A DNA stretch of 20,285 bases. Origin: an uncultured Oscillospiraceae bacterium (GTDB lineage: Bacteria; Bacillota; Clostridia; Oscillospirales; Ruminococcaceae). The position numbers and the translations under genes are program-made. This document shows, one piece after another, positions 1 to 6,454 of the stretch (positions within the stretch are counted from its first letter, which is position 1; every line of letters starts with the position of its first letter). The stretch spans positions 1 to 20,285 of the forward strand of contig CAUDDP010000039.1 in NCBI GenBank assembly GCA_958448395.1, read 5' to 3'. The notes below the pieces were generated by a model. That model was given only the letters and a program-made list of their open reading frames with translations. It ran no database searches and was not told where the DNA came from.

Positions 1-150
1 GACAGCGGACACAGGCAGAGAGCGAAGCGATTCTGCCGGCACAGTTTGTGATTGGTAGCGGTAGAATGCATTCTTGTCGAACGTACAGTATAACAAATTT
101 TGGCAGATTTTTCTATTTTTTCATCGAACTCACGTTAGATACTATTTAAG
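1..150. other. Left-edge segment without recognisable gene
   Basis: I recognise no gene here. One plus-strand frame is open from base 3 to the TAA ending at 149 (48 codons), but it has no start with a ribosome site and no family resemblance I can name. It could be the tail of a gene lying to the left, or chance. The first 40 bases look richer in G+C than what follows and contain a small hairpin: GGCAGA at 14-19 pairs with TCTGCC at 32-37. Bases 102-136 hold a repeat that recurs inverted at the right end of the window, listed separately. Confidence 0.5.
102..136 (+). repeat. Left copy of a two-part repeat
   Basis: Two blocks, GGCAGAT (102-108) and TCATCGAACTCACGTT (121-136), are separated by 12 bases. 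The same two blocks in the same order occur on the minus strand at 20233-20264, separated by 9 bases. The 16-base block is identical in both copies. Both copies are intergenic. It is probably a short dispersed repeat of this genome; its function is unknown. Confidence 0.6.
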
Positions 151-189
151 AAAATAAAAAAATCCCGTTTCTCTTCTAAAAGAAACGGG
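151..189 (-). terminator. Rho-independent terminator of the PadR gene
   Basis: CCCGTTTCT (164-172) and AGAAACGGG (181-189) form a perfect 9-bp stem with an 8-base loop. Read on the minus strand, the stem is followed by a T-rich tract, which is the A-rich run 151-163 on the plus strand. It lies 36 bases past the padR stop codon. There is no T tract on the plus-strand side, so it should act only on minus-strand transcription. Confidence 0.9.
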
Positions 190-224
190 AAAATCATATC
201 ATATTTCATGTGATTGTGCGTTGC

Positions 225-590
225 TTATTCTGCATCCTCTGAAAGGAGTTTAACCTCCTGACCATTGTTAACAAGGATATTGTTGATACCCTGAATCATA
301 TTCTGATATCCATTGAGAACCTGCTGCAAATATTCCTTACCAGCATCCGTGATATTATAGTATACACGCGTTCTTCTCTTGCCGACCAGTTCCTTACGGC
401 AGGCAACCATTTCCTTGTCAATCAGACGATACAGCAGCGGGTACAGCGTACCTTCTTTGATACTGAACAAACCCTTGCTCTGGATTTCCAGTTCCTGAAT
501 GAGCTGATAACCATACATATCACCGTTGTTTAGGATAGCGAGCACCAGCATTTCAGCCATACTTTTCTGTAAATTGATTTTTAAATCCAT
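225..590 (-). CDS. PadR-family transcriptional regulator
   Basis: This 121-residue protein is the usual size for a small PadR repressor. It has an N-terminal winged helix-turn-helix. The family pattern is visible as YGYQLIQEL (residues 26-34), EGTLYPLLYRL (46-56, recognition helix) and RVYYNITDAGKEYL (about 75-88, wing and following helix), then a C-terminal helix used in the family for dimerisation. The start has a good ribosome site on the minus strand (GAGGG, about 6 bases upstream). The gene is single, transcribed away from the rest of the window, and ends in its own terminator. PadR proteins commonly repress their own gene and a nearby efflux or stress gene; no such target gene is next to it here. 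An imperfect palindrome at 614-628, just upstream of the start, is a possible self-regulatory site. Family assignment is secure; ligand and target are unknown. Confidence 0.93.
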   Translation of the reverse strand: MDLKINLQKSMAEMLVLAILNNGDMYGYQLIQELEIQSKGLFSIKEGTLYPLLYRLIDKEMVACRKELVGKRRTRVYYNITDAGKEYLQQVLNGYQNMIQGINNILVNNGQEVKLLSEDAE

Positions 591-1057
591 CTTGATCCCT
601 CAAATCTTTTAATAATATATTTGATATTGCAATCGCATTTTTGGATTTGCCTGCGTTTTCACTAGAATAACTTTCAAAAAAATGACAAAAAGTTTTTTGT
701 GAAATATATATCTTTTTCCATTCCACATGTAAAAACGAAAATGGAAAAACCAAAGAAAACGAAATGCATTATATCGCTTGAATTGAAATACGTTTTTCTA
801 TATTATACAGAGAAAAAGAAGGAAAGTCAATACAGTTATTTGGCAATTGGCGATAAAAATGATATAAAAGCGACTTTTATGACAAAAATGTAATTGGAAC
901 AGCGGTATTTTTGTAATATCAACTTTAATTGTTTTTATTTTTTCAGCGGAATGCGTTTTATAGATTAGCTTTATAATTGTATAGCATGATGTTGTGACAG
1001 GGAAGTCCTTCGCTAAAAAATAAAATGTCTTTATGAGACAGAAAGGAGTGGCTTGTC
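591..1057. other. AT-rich 467-base intergenic region
   Basis: This gap separates the divergent PadR and PRC-barrel genes. I see no convincing gene. A 64-codon plus-strand frame opening at a GTG at 699 lacks a ribosome site and runs through low-complexity AT-rich DNA. The gap holds an imperfect palindrome AATAT-N5-ATATT (614-628) before padR and a perfect 10-bp inverted repeat at 713-749. It also contains a TATAAT hexamer (972-977) upstream of the PRC-barrel gene, without a good -35 at the right distance, and a small hairpin TGTCT/AGACA (1026-1040) just before that gene's ribosome site. Promoters for both flanking genes must lie here, but I cannot place either with confidence. Confidence 0.6.
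713..749. repeat. Perfect 10-bp inverted repeat in the intergenic gap
   Basis: TTTTTCCATT (713-722) and AATGGAAAAA (740-749) are exact reverse complements around a 17-base spacer that contains the 6-base palindrome ACATGT (725-730). It could be an operator or a weak hairpin. It has too little G+C to be a good terminator. Confidence 0.5.
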
Positions 1058-1327
1058 ATGCTGTGCAGCGTAGAAGAATTACGAGAAAAAGATGTGATTA
1101 ATGTATGCAATGGAGAGAATCTTGGCTATGTGGACGATGTGCGGCTGGAGACACAGACACACATAATAGAAGCACTTATTTTATATGGAAAGCCTCGTTT
1201 TTTTGGTTTGTTTGGAATGCGGGAAAGTATTTTGATTCCATTTGAGTCTGTGCAGTTGATTGGAAAAGATGTGATTTTGGTCTGTATCCCACAGGGGAAT
1301 TGTGCAAATGTCATAAATAAGATCTGA
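1058..1327 (+). CDS. YlmC/YmxH-family PRC-barrel protein
   Basis: This small protein (89 residues) consists essentially of one PRC-barrel beta domain. Landmarks are the N-terminal strand region with LREKDVINV, then NLGYVDDVRLE (about residues 22-32), the central stretch RFFGLFGMRESILIPFESV and the final strand IGKDVILV. The pattern matches the YlmC/YmxH group of spore-former proteins, whose biochemical role is not established; in bacilli and clostridia members have been linked to sporulation. The ATG at 1058 follows GAAAGGAG with about 8 bases of spacing, so the start is well supported. It stands alone: the strong rpsB promoter begins only 43 bases after its stop and no good terminator lies between, so some read-through into rpsB is possible. 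Function cannot be inferred beyond the family. Confidence 0.85.
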   Translation: MLCSVEELREKDVINVCNGENLGYVDDVRLETQTHIIEALILYGKPRFFGLFGMRESILIPFESVQLIGKDVILVCIPQGNCANVINKI

Positions 1328-1369
1328 TTTTAAATAAAAAAATTGTGATTATGCAGTAGTGCAAAATGC

Positions 1370-1398
1370 TTGCATTTTTTGGGCGAGTATGGTATACT
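1370..1398 (+). promoter_or_regulatory. Sigma-A promoter for rpsB-tsf
   Basis: TTGCAT (-35, 1370-1375), a 17-base spacer and TATACT (-10, 1393-1398), with an extended -10 TG at 1390-1391. Transcription would begin near 1405 and give a leader of about 108 bases before rpsB. Confidence 0.85.
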
Positions 1399-1416
1399 AA
1401 TAAAGCAATCCACACG

Positions 1417-1480
1417 TCTGCCCTGTGAAAACCCGGTGCTTTATGGAATAAAGTCGTTTTTGCAGTAATGGACAGGCGGA
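1417..1480 (+). promoter_or_regulatory. Structured 5' leader of rpsB, candidate S2 autoregulatory element
   Basis: Three nested pairings fit into 64 bases. The outer stem pairs TCTGCC-C-TGT (1417-1426, one bulged C) with ACAGGCGGA (1472-1480). An inner AAAAC (1428-1432) pairs with GTTTT (1456-1460). An apical CTTTAT (1439-1444) pairs with ATAAAG (1448-1453) around GGA. An asymmetric internal loop lies between the last two. The structure sits between the promoter and the rpsB ribosome site (AGGAGG, 1499-1504) and has no T tract, so translational rather than terminator control would be expected. Autogenous control of rpsB by S2 is established in Escherichia coli; that this leader does the same is inference. 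Confidence 0.55.
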
Positions 1481-1512
1481 GGAAAAACCAAATTATTTAG
1501 GAGGACTACACA

Positions 1513-2265
1513 ATGGGCGTAGTATCAATGAAACAGCTTTTGGAAGCTGGCGTACACTTTGGTCATCAGACCAGAAGATGGAATCCGAAAATGGCATCGT
1601 ATATCTTTACAGAGCGGAATGGTATTTACATCATTGATTTGCAGAAGACTGTAAAGAAGCTGGACGAAGCGTATATGTTTGTTCGTGATCTGGCAGCACA
1701 GGGTGAATCCGTTCTGTTTGTTGGTACCAAGAAGCAGGCTGGCGATTCCATTAAGGAAGAGGCACAGAGAGCCGGTGCATATTATGTCAATGCACGTTGG
1801 CTGGGTGGTATGATGACGAACTTCACTACCATTCAGAGAAGAATTAAGAGACTGGAACAGCTGCACGAAATGGAAACAGACGGTACATTTGATCTGTTGC
1901 CAAAGAAGGAAGTCAGCAAGCTCCAGCTGGAAATTGAAAAGCTTGAAAAGTTCTTGGGCGGTATCAAGGATATGAAGAAGCTGCCGGGTGCACTCTTCAT
2001 TGTTGACCCAAGAAAGGAACGGATTGCTGTTGCAGAAGCAAAGAAACTGAACATTCCGATCGTTGCAATTGTAGATACAAACTGTGATCCAGATGAAATT
2101 GATTATGTCATTCCAGGTAATGATGATGCAATCCGTGCTGTAAAGCTGATTGCTGGCGTAATGGCAGATGCCATTATTGAAGGCAGACAGGGTGCTGATG
2201 CAGAAACGGCTGCAGCAGAAGAAGCGACAGAAGAGGCAGAAGTAACTGAGGCTGTTGCAGAATAA
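1513..2265 (+). CDS. rpsB: 30S ribosomal protein S2
   Basis: S2 binds the head-body junction of the small ribosomal subunit late in assembly and is needed for S1 docking where S1 exists. The 250-residue product shows the family's N-terminal block (VHFGHQTRRWNPKM, residues 14-27), the ARWLGGMMTNF signature (94-104), the VDPRKERIAVAEA block and the C-terminal signature around VDTNCDPDEIDYVIPGNDDA. The protein ends in an acidic, alanine/glutamate-rich tail of about 25 residues, common in Firmicute S2. The ATG follows AGGAGG by 8 bases. It is the first gene of a unit with tsf, the usual partner, and is preceded by a near-consensus promoter and a folded leader. A hairpin with a T run directly after the stop may reduce tsf expression relative to rpsB. 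Confidence 0.99.
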   Translation: MGVVSMKQLLEAGVHFGHQTRRWNPKMASYIFTERNGIYIIDLQKTVKKLDEAYMFVRDLAAQGESVLFVGTKKQAGDSIKEEAQRAGAYYVNARWLGGMMTNFTTIQRRIKRLEQLHEMETDGTFDLLPKKEVSKLQLEIEKLEKFLGGIKDMKKLPGALFIVDPRKERIAVAEAKKLNIPIVAIVDTNCDPDEIDYVIPGNDDAIRAVKLIAGVMADAIIEGRQGADAETAAAEEATEEAEVTEAVAE

Positions 2266-2284
2266 ACGGAGAATACCGTAAAGG

Positions 2285-2325
2285 AACAACCCGAATCAGT
2301 CATGTTTCCTGTTCGGGTTGTTTTT
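2285..2325 (+). terminator. Terminator-like hairpin between rpsB and tsf (attenuator)
   Basis: AACAACCCGAA (2285-2295) and TTCGGGTTGTT (2312-2322) form a perfect 11-bp stem with a 16-base loop; the stem ends inside a run of five T (2321-2325). It has the form of an intrinsic terminator. No separate promoter for tsf is evident in the 45 bases that follow, so it probably terminates partially, setting an S2 : EF-Ts ratio. Confidence 0.8.
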
Positions 2326-2369
2326 CGGAAAAGATAAAAAGAAAATTGAAAATATAGGAGGAAATACCA

Positions 2370-3293
2370 ATGGCAAATTTTACAGCAAAAGATGTCAATG
2401 AGCTGCGTAAGAGTACCGGTGTTGGTATGATGGATTGTAAGAAGGCTTTGACAGAGGCTGATGGCGATGTAGAAAAGGCAATGCTGATTCTGCGGGAAAA
2501 GGGTCTGGCAACACAGGCAAAGAAGGCTGGCAGAGTAGCAGCGGAAGGTATGGTTATTGCAAAGGTTAATGCAGATAATACGGTTGGCTGCGTAGTAGAG
2601 GTAAACTCAGAAACAGACTTCGTTGCAAATACCGATGAGTTTAAGGCATTTGTAAATACAGTTGCAGATACCATTATTGAGAAGAATCCGGCAGACGTAG
2701 AAGCTTTGAAGAGCACTGTGATTGCTGGTGGTACTGTAACCGTTGATGAAGCATTGCAGGAATTGTTCCTGAAGATTCGGGAAAATCTGCAAATCCGTCG
2801 GTTCACCAGACTGGAAGGCATTCTTGTACCATATATCCACGGCGGTGGAAAGATTGGTGTTTTGGTACAGGCTGCTTCTCCGGCAGGTGCTTCAGAAGCA
2901 GTGTTGACTGCTGCAAAGGATTGTGCACTGCAAATTGCAGCGATGAGACCGTCTTACTTGAATCGAGAAGCCGTTCCGGCTGCTGTTCTGGAACAGGAAA
3001 AAACCGTTGTTCTGGCACAGATGGCAGAAGATCCGAAGATGGCAAGCAAGCCAGAACAGGTTCGGGCAAAGATTGCAGAAGGCAAGGTTGGCAAGTACTA
3101 TTCCGAAAACTGCCTGCTGGAGCAGACCTTTGTAAAGGATGGCTCTATGAACGTAAAGCAGTATGTTGACAGTGTTGCAAAGGCTGCCGGCACAACCATC
3201 GAAATTACAGGTTATGTATGCTTTGAACGTGGCGAAGGAATCGAAAAGAAAGCGGATAATTTTGCAGAAGAAATTGCAAGCATGATTAAGTAA
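2370..3293 (+). CDS. tsf: Translation elongation factor Ts
   Basis: EF-Ts is the guanine-nucleotide exchange factor that recycles EF-Tu-GDP. The 307-residue protein begins with the UBA-like domain (RKSTGVGMMDCKKAL, residues 13-27, is the first family signature), followed by the core exchange domain with ETDFVANTDEF (81-91), which carries the TDFV motif that contacts the EF-Tu nucleotide site. A duplicated core subdomain continues to the end, with PSYLNREAVP and the C-terminal EGIEKKADNFAEEI. Length is normal. The ATG follows AGGAGG (2356-2361) by 8 bases. It is transcribed with rpsB through a partial-terminator hairpin and is closed by a strong terminator 12 bases after the stop. Confidence 0.98.
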   Translation: MANFTAKDVNELRKSTGVGMMDCKKALTEADGDVEKAMLILREKGLATQAKKAGRVAAEGMVIAKVNADNTVGCVVEVNSETDFVANTDEFKAFVNTVADTIIEKNPADVEALKSTVIAGGTVTVDEALQELFLKIRENLQIRRFTRLEGILVPYIHGGGKIGVLVQAASPAGASEAVLTAAKDCALQIAAMRPSYLNREAVPAAVLEQEKTVVLAQMAEDPKMASKPEQVRAKIAEGKVGKYYSENCLLEQTFVKDGSMNVKQYVDSVAKAAGTTIEITGYVCFERGEGIEKKADNFAEEIASMIK

Positions 3294-3305
3294 TGGAAAT
3301 TGTGG

Positions 3306-3337
3306 TGGGGGCATAGCATCTATGCCCCCATTTTTTT
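3306..3337 (+). terminator. Strong intrinsic terminator after tsf
   Basis: TGGGGGCATAG (3306-3316) and CTATGCCCCCA (3320-3330) form an 11-bp G+C-rich stem with a 3-base loop, followed by seven T (3331-3337). It separates the rpsB-tsf unit from pyrH. Confidence 0.96.
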
Positions 3338-3358
3338 GTGAATTTTGCAAAAAATAGC

Positions 3359-3387
3359 TTTACATTTTGAGAAAAATCGTGTAAAAT
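3359..3387 (+). promoter_or_regulatory. Sigma-A promoter for pyrH and downstream genes
   Basis: TTTACA (-35, 3359-3364), a 17-base spacer and TAAAAT (-10, 3382-3387). It lies just after the tsf terminator and 77 bases before the pyrH start. The pyrH-to-polC genes are tightly packed on this strand, so this is the most likely main promoter for them. Confidence 0.82.
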
Positions 3388-3463
3388 AGAATGAGAGCAC
3401 GTACAGTTTTTGTATGCGGTTCAGACAGGACGAAAGCAGCAGAAAGAAAGGAATGAAAATCCG

Positions 3464-4174
3464 ATGGAATTGAAGTATAAGCGAGTGGTTCTGAAATTGA
3501 GTGGTGAGGCACTTGCCGGTACCAAAAAAACAGGACTGGATTTTACGGTCATCAATGAGATTTGTGCCAGCATTAAAAAGTGTGTGGATGCCGGTGCGGA
3601 AATCGGAATTGTAGTTGGCGGTGGCAACTTCTGGCGTGGGCGTTCTTCCGGAAATATGGATCGCACACGTGCCGACCATATCGGTATGCTTGCAACGACA
3701 ATGAATGCACTTGCAGTGGCAGATGCAATGGAAGCATTGGGTGTCGATGTACGGGTACAGACTGCAATCAATATGCAGCAAATTGCAGAACCTTATATTC
3801 GTAACAAAGCAATCAGCCATTTGAAAAAAGGCAGAGTGGTTATTTTCGGATGCGGAACGGGAAGTCCCTTCTTCTCTACAGATACTGCCGCAACCTTGCG
3901 TGCTGTGGAAATTGAGGCAGATATTCTGCTGAAGGCAACCATGGTGGACGGGGTATACAATAAGGATCCGCATAAATACACCGATGCGGTTCGCTATGAA
4001 CGCATTACGTTTAGTGATGTATTGAGCAGTGCACTGGCTGTAATGGACAGTACTGCCGCTTCTATGTGTCGGGATAATAAAATGCCGATGCTGGTATTTG
4101 ATCTGAGTCGACCGGATAATATTTATGATGCCATTATGGGAGAATCAGTTGGAACGGTTGTTTCAGAGAGTTAA
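3464..4174 (+). CDS. pyrH: Uridylate kinase (UMP kinase)
   Basis: Phosphorylates UMP to UDP with ATP, supplying UTP, CTP and UDP-sugars; bacterial PyrH is a hexameric amino-acid-kinase-fold enzyme usually controlled by GTP and UTP. The 236-residue product has VVLKLSGEALAG (residues 8-19, phosphate loop region), VVGGGNFWRG (50-59) and the RTRADHIGMLATTMNA block (67-82, UMP site), plus KATMVDGVYNKDP in the ATP-binding half. I chose the ATG at 3464 because the protein then starts like the family (MELKYKRVVLKLSG), with AAAGGA a little upstream. An in-frame upstream extension would add 18 residues of no family character. The stop directly abuts the in-frame leader region of frr; pyrH-frr adjacency is conserved in bacteria. 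Confidence 0.98.
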   Translation: MELKYKRVVLKLSGEALAGTKKTGLDFTVINEICASIKKCVDAGAEIGIVVGGGNFWRGRSSGNMDRTRADHIGMLATTMNALAVADAMEALGVDVRVQTAINMQQIAEPYIRNKAISHLKKGRVVIFGCGTGSPFFSTDTAATLRAVEIEADILLKATMVDGVYNKDPHKYTDAVRYERITFSDVLSSALAVMDSTAASMCRDNKMPMLVFDLSRPDNIYDAIMGESVGTVVSES

Positions 4175-4231
4175 ATGAATGATAAAACTGGAAAGGAGCT
4201 TCTCCGTATCAATGCGGGGAGAATAAAAGAT

Positions 4232-4786
4232 ATGAAAACAATTTTGAAAGATGCAGAATCCAAAATGCAGAAGGCTTTGGATCGGCTGGACTATGAATAT
4301 TCTACCATTCGTGCAGGTCGTGCTAATCCAGCTGTGCTGGAAAAGGTTTCAGTAGATTATTATGGTGCCATGACACCCGTCAATCAGATGGCTGCTATCT
4401 CAGTAGCAGAAGCAAGAATTTTGGTGATTCAGCCGTGGGATGTTTCCACATTGAAGGCAATTGAAAAAGCAATTTTAAATTCCGATATTGGTATCACACC
4501 AACTAATGATGGTAAGGTGCTGCGTTTGGTATTTCCACAGCTGACAGAAGAACGGAGAAAGGAACTCTGCAAGTCCATTAAGAAGTATGGTGAAGAATGC
4601 AAGGTGGCTGTTCGTAATGTCAGACGGGAAGCAATGGACAAGATGAAGGCAAAGAAAAAAGATGGGGAATTAACGGAGGATGATGTAAAATCCGGTGAAA
4701 AAGATGTACAGAAGCTGACGGATAAATATTGTGACAAGGTAGATCAGCACGTTTCCGATAAGGAAAAGGAAATTATGAGCATCTGA
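4232..4786 (+). CDS. frr: Ribosome recycling factor
   Basis: RRF splits post-termination ribosomes together with EF-G. With the ATG at 4232 the protein has 184 residues, the family's usual length, and starts as expected (MKTILKDAESKMQKALDRL). Further landmarks are the TIRAGRANPAVLEKVSVDYYG block, the hinge region with PTNDGKVLRLVFPQLTEERRKEL and the long C-terminal helix containing VAVRNVRREAMDKMK. An in-frame ATG at 4175 would add 19 atypical residues; I prefer 4232 because GGGGAG (4216-4221) stands 10 bases upstream. The 4175 start also has no ribosome site of its own beyond the end of pyrH. The bases around 4200-4223 can pair (TTCTCC with GGAGAA), possibly masking this ribosome site. Confidence 0.97.
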   Translation: MKTILKDAESKMQKALDRLDYEYSTIRAGRANPAVLEKVSVDYYGAMTPVNQMAAISVAEARILVIQPWDVSTLKAIEKAILNSDIGITPTNDGKVLRLVFPQLTEERRKELCKSIKKYGEECKVAVRNVRREAMDKMKAKKKDGELTEDDVKSGEKDVQKLTDKYCDKVDQHVSDKEKEIMSI

Positions 4787-4808
4787 TAACAGAAGGAGGA
4801 AAGAGGGA

Positions 4809-5552
4809 ATGGCATTGCCGTTTAGAAAAAAAACAGTATCGACAGATACTTTGCCGGAGCAGCTGCCGAAACACATTGGATTTATTATGGATGGTAACGG
4901 CCGTTGGGCAACCAAACGGGGGATGCCAAGAAAGTTCGGGCATCGAGAAGGGGCAAAAACCTTTCACGACCTGACACGTTATTGCCGTTCGATTGGCATT
5001 CAGAATATTTCTTTTTATGTATTTTCCACAGAAAATTGGAAACGACCACAAGAAGAAGTCGATGCTATCATGGATTTGCTATGGCAGTATTTGAATGACT
5101 GCGACGAATATCTGGAACAAGAAGTGCGTATGATTTTTATTGGTGATAAAAGTCGGCTGCCGGAGAAAATTCAGAAACGAATGTTGGAATTGGAAGCCGA
5201 CTCTGCCAAATACAATAAAATGAATTTGCTGCTTGCTATCAATTATGGCGGAAGAGATGAAATCAAACATGCTGCACAGGAAATTGCTGCCGAGGTGAAA
5301 GCTGGCACATTGCAGGTTGCAGATATTACAGAGGATACCATCTCACAGCATTTGTATACTAGAGAAGTGCCGGATGTGGATTTGCTGATTCGTCCAAGCG
5401 GGGAGTTGCGGCTGTCTAATTTTTTAATTTGGCAGTGTGCTTATGCAGAATACTATTTTACAAATGTACTATGGCCAGATTTTTCCCGAGCAGAGTTGAA
5501 TAAAGCATTGATAGAATACGCCAAGCGTGGCAGAAGGTTCGGAGGCGTGTGA
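4809..5552 (+). CDS. uppS: Undecaprenyl diphosphate synthase (cis-prenyltransferase)
   Basis: Adds isopentenyl diphosphate units in cis configuration to farnesyl diphosphate, giving the C55 carrier for peptidoglycan and wall polymers. The 247-residue protein has the complete family signature set. HIGFIMDGNGRWA (residues 22-34) includes the catalytic Asp28; FSTENW is at 72-77, NYGGRDEI in the middle, and RPSGELRLSNFLIWQ begins at 195 (product- and diphosphate-binding region). The ATG follows AAGGAGG (4793-4799) by 9 bases. It lies 22 bases after frr and 2 bases before cdsA, whose ribosome site is inside its last codons, implying coupled translation. Its substrate comes from the MEP pathway, two steps of which (dxr, ispG) are encoded downstream. 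Confidence 0.98.
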   Translation: MALPFRKKTVSTDTLPEQLPKHIGFIMDGNGRWATKRGMPRKFGHREGAKTFHDLTRYCRSIGIQNISFYVFSTENWKRPQEEVDAIMDLLWQYLNDCDEYLEQEVRMIFIGDKSRLPEKIQKRMLELEADSAKYNKMNLLLAINYGGRDEIKHAAQEIAAEVKAGTLQVADITEDTISQHLYTREVPDVDLLIRPSGELRLSNFLIWQCAYAEYYFTNVLWPDFSRAELNKALIEYAKRGRRFGGV

Positions 5553-5554
5553 CG

Positions 5555-6376
5555 ATGAAGATACGAATCATTTCCGGAACGGTTGCTGTTGCATTGCTGG
5601 TGTTGGTGTTGTTTTTGCATCATACAATTGTATTCCCACTTTGTATTGCTGCGATTTCCTCCATTGCTGTTTTTGAACTGTTTCGAGCAAAGGATTGCCT
5701 GCGGTATCGCATTTCCTTTTATGCAGCATTACTTTATACAATTTCCAGTCCGATTTTGCAGTTTTTCCATTTGAGTCATGTGGTACAGGTCATTATGACT
5801 GCAATTGTCATGATTATCTTTTTAGATGGTGTGGTACAACATAAGCGCTTGAAAATGGAACAGGTTTGTTTCATGTTGGTTGCTACACTGTTTGTCACCA
5901 AATCGCTGAGTTTGTTGCAAGTATTATTACAGTCAGATGAACGTTTTGGACTGATCTATGTTATCTTGGCATTGTGTGCGGCATGGATTGCAGACACGGG
6001 TGCCTATTTTACAGGTACATTTTTAGGCAAACATAAGCTTTGTCCGGAAGTCAGTCCCAAAAAAACAGTGGAAGGTTTTATCGGCGGAATTGTCGCAACC
6101 ATTGTGGTATTCTTTGTGTTCAGTTTGATTTATGGTACGGTTGCAGAAGTCAAAGTGCGGTACGGATGGGTTATTTTTATTGCTGCGGCATGTGCAGTAA
6201 TCAGTGTATTGGGAGACTTGACTGCCTCCATTTTAAAACGCCAGTGCAGTATGAAGGATTTTGGCAACATTATGCCAGGACATGGTGGTGTCATGGATCG
6301 GTTTGACAGTGCATTGTTTACCGTTCCAGTTTTCTATGTTTTAAATACATTACTCTCCATTTATCATTTAGCTTAA
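5555..6376 (+). CDS. cdsA: Phosphatidate cytidylyltransferase (CDP-diacylglycerol synthase)
   Basis: Integral membrane enzyme making CDP-diacylglycerol from phosphatidic acid and CTP, the branch point to phosphatidylglycerol and related lipids. The 273-residue protein is mostly hydrophobic, with about seven or eight membrane segments. It carries the family signature near its C-terminus: LKRQCSMKDFGNIMPGHGG followed by DRFDS, with PGHGG at 241-245, Asp248 and Asp251. ADTGAYFTG and SPKKTVEGFIGG in the middle are also typical. I chose ATG 5555, with GGAGG at 5541-5545, 9 bases away. The in-frame GTG at 5549 overlaps the uppS stop and sits too close to that site. A stable hairpin follows the stop. 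Confidence 0.96.
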   Translation: MKIRIISGTVAVALLVLVLFLHHTIVFPLCIAAISSIAVFELFRAKDCLRYRISFYAALLYTISSPILQFFHLSHVVQVIMTAIVMIIFLDGVVQHKRLKMEQVCFMLVATLFVTKSLSLLQVLLQSDERFGLIYVILALCAAWIADTGAYFTGTFLGKHKLCPEVSPKKTVEGFIGGIVATIVVFFVFSLIYGTVAEVKVRYGWVIFIAAACAVISVLGDLTASILKRQCSMKDFGNIMPGHGGVMDRFDSALFTVPVFYVLNTLLSIYHLA

Positions 6377-6394
6377 GAAAAATTACTGTAACAA

Positions 6395-6433
6395 GAAACA
6401 CACCCCTTCCCCAGATAGAAGGGGTGTTGTTTC
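6395..6433 (+). terminator. Stable hairpin between cdsA and dxr, weak terminator or processing element
   Basis: ACACCCCTTC (6400-6409) pairs perfectly with GAAGGGGTGT (6418-6427) around an 8-base loop. GAAAC (6395-6399) extends the stem by pairing with GTTTC (6429-6433) past one bulged T, giving 15 bp. The 3' flank is only partly T-rich and the dxr ribosome site (6439-6444) follows directly. It could be a partial terminator, a stability element or an RNase-sensitive boundary. Confidence 0.65.
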
Positions 6434-6454
6434 CATATAGGAGGAACAAATCAG

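Noticed and set aside
699..893. 64-codon plus-strand frame with GTG start in the padR-side gap
   Set aside because: No ribosome site, lysine/AT-driven composition, and it overlaps a palindrome; not supported as a gene.
1363..1380. Possible terminator after the PRC-barrel gene (AAAATG and CATTTT pairing with a T run)
   Set aside because: The stem is short and almost all A-T, the T run is interrupted by GGG, and the bases form the -35 region of the rpsB promoter.
1525..2289. 254-codon open frame on the minus strand across rpsB
   Set aside because: It lies wholly opposite a certain ribosomal protein gene, has cysteine- and phenylalanine-rich low-plausibility composition and no ribosome site; it reflects the codon use of rpsB.
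3320..3973. 217-codon open frame on the minus strand across pyrH and its promoter
   Set aside because: It covers the tsf terminator, the pyrH promoter and the pyrH coding region in antisense and resembles no family.
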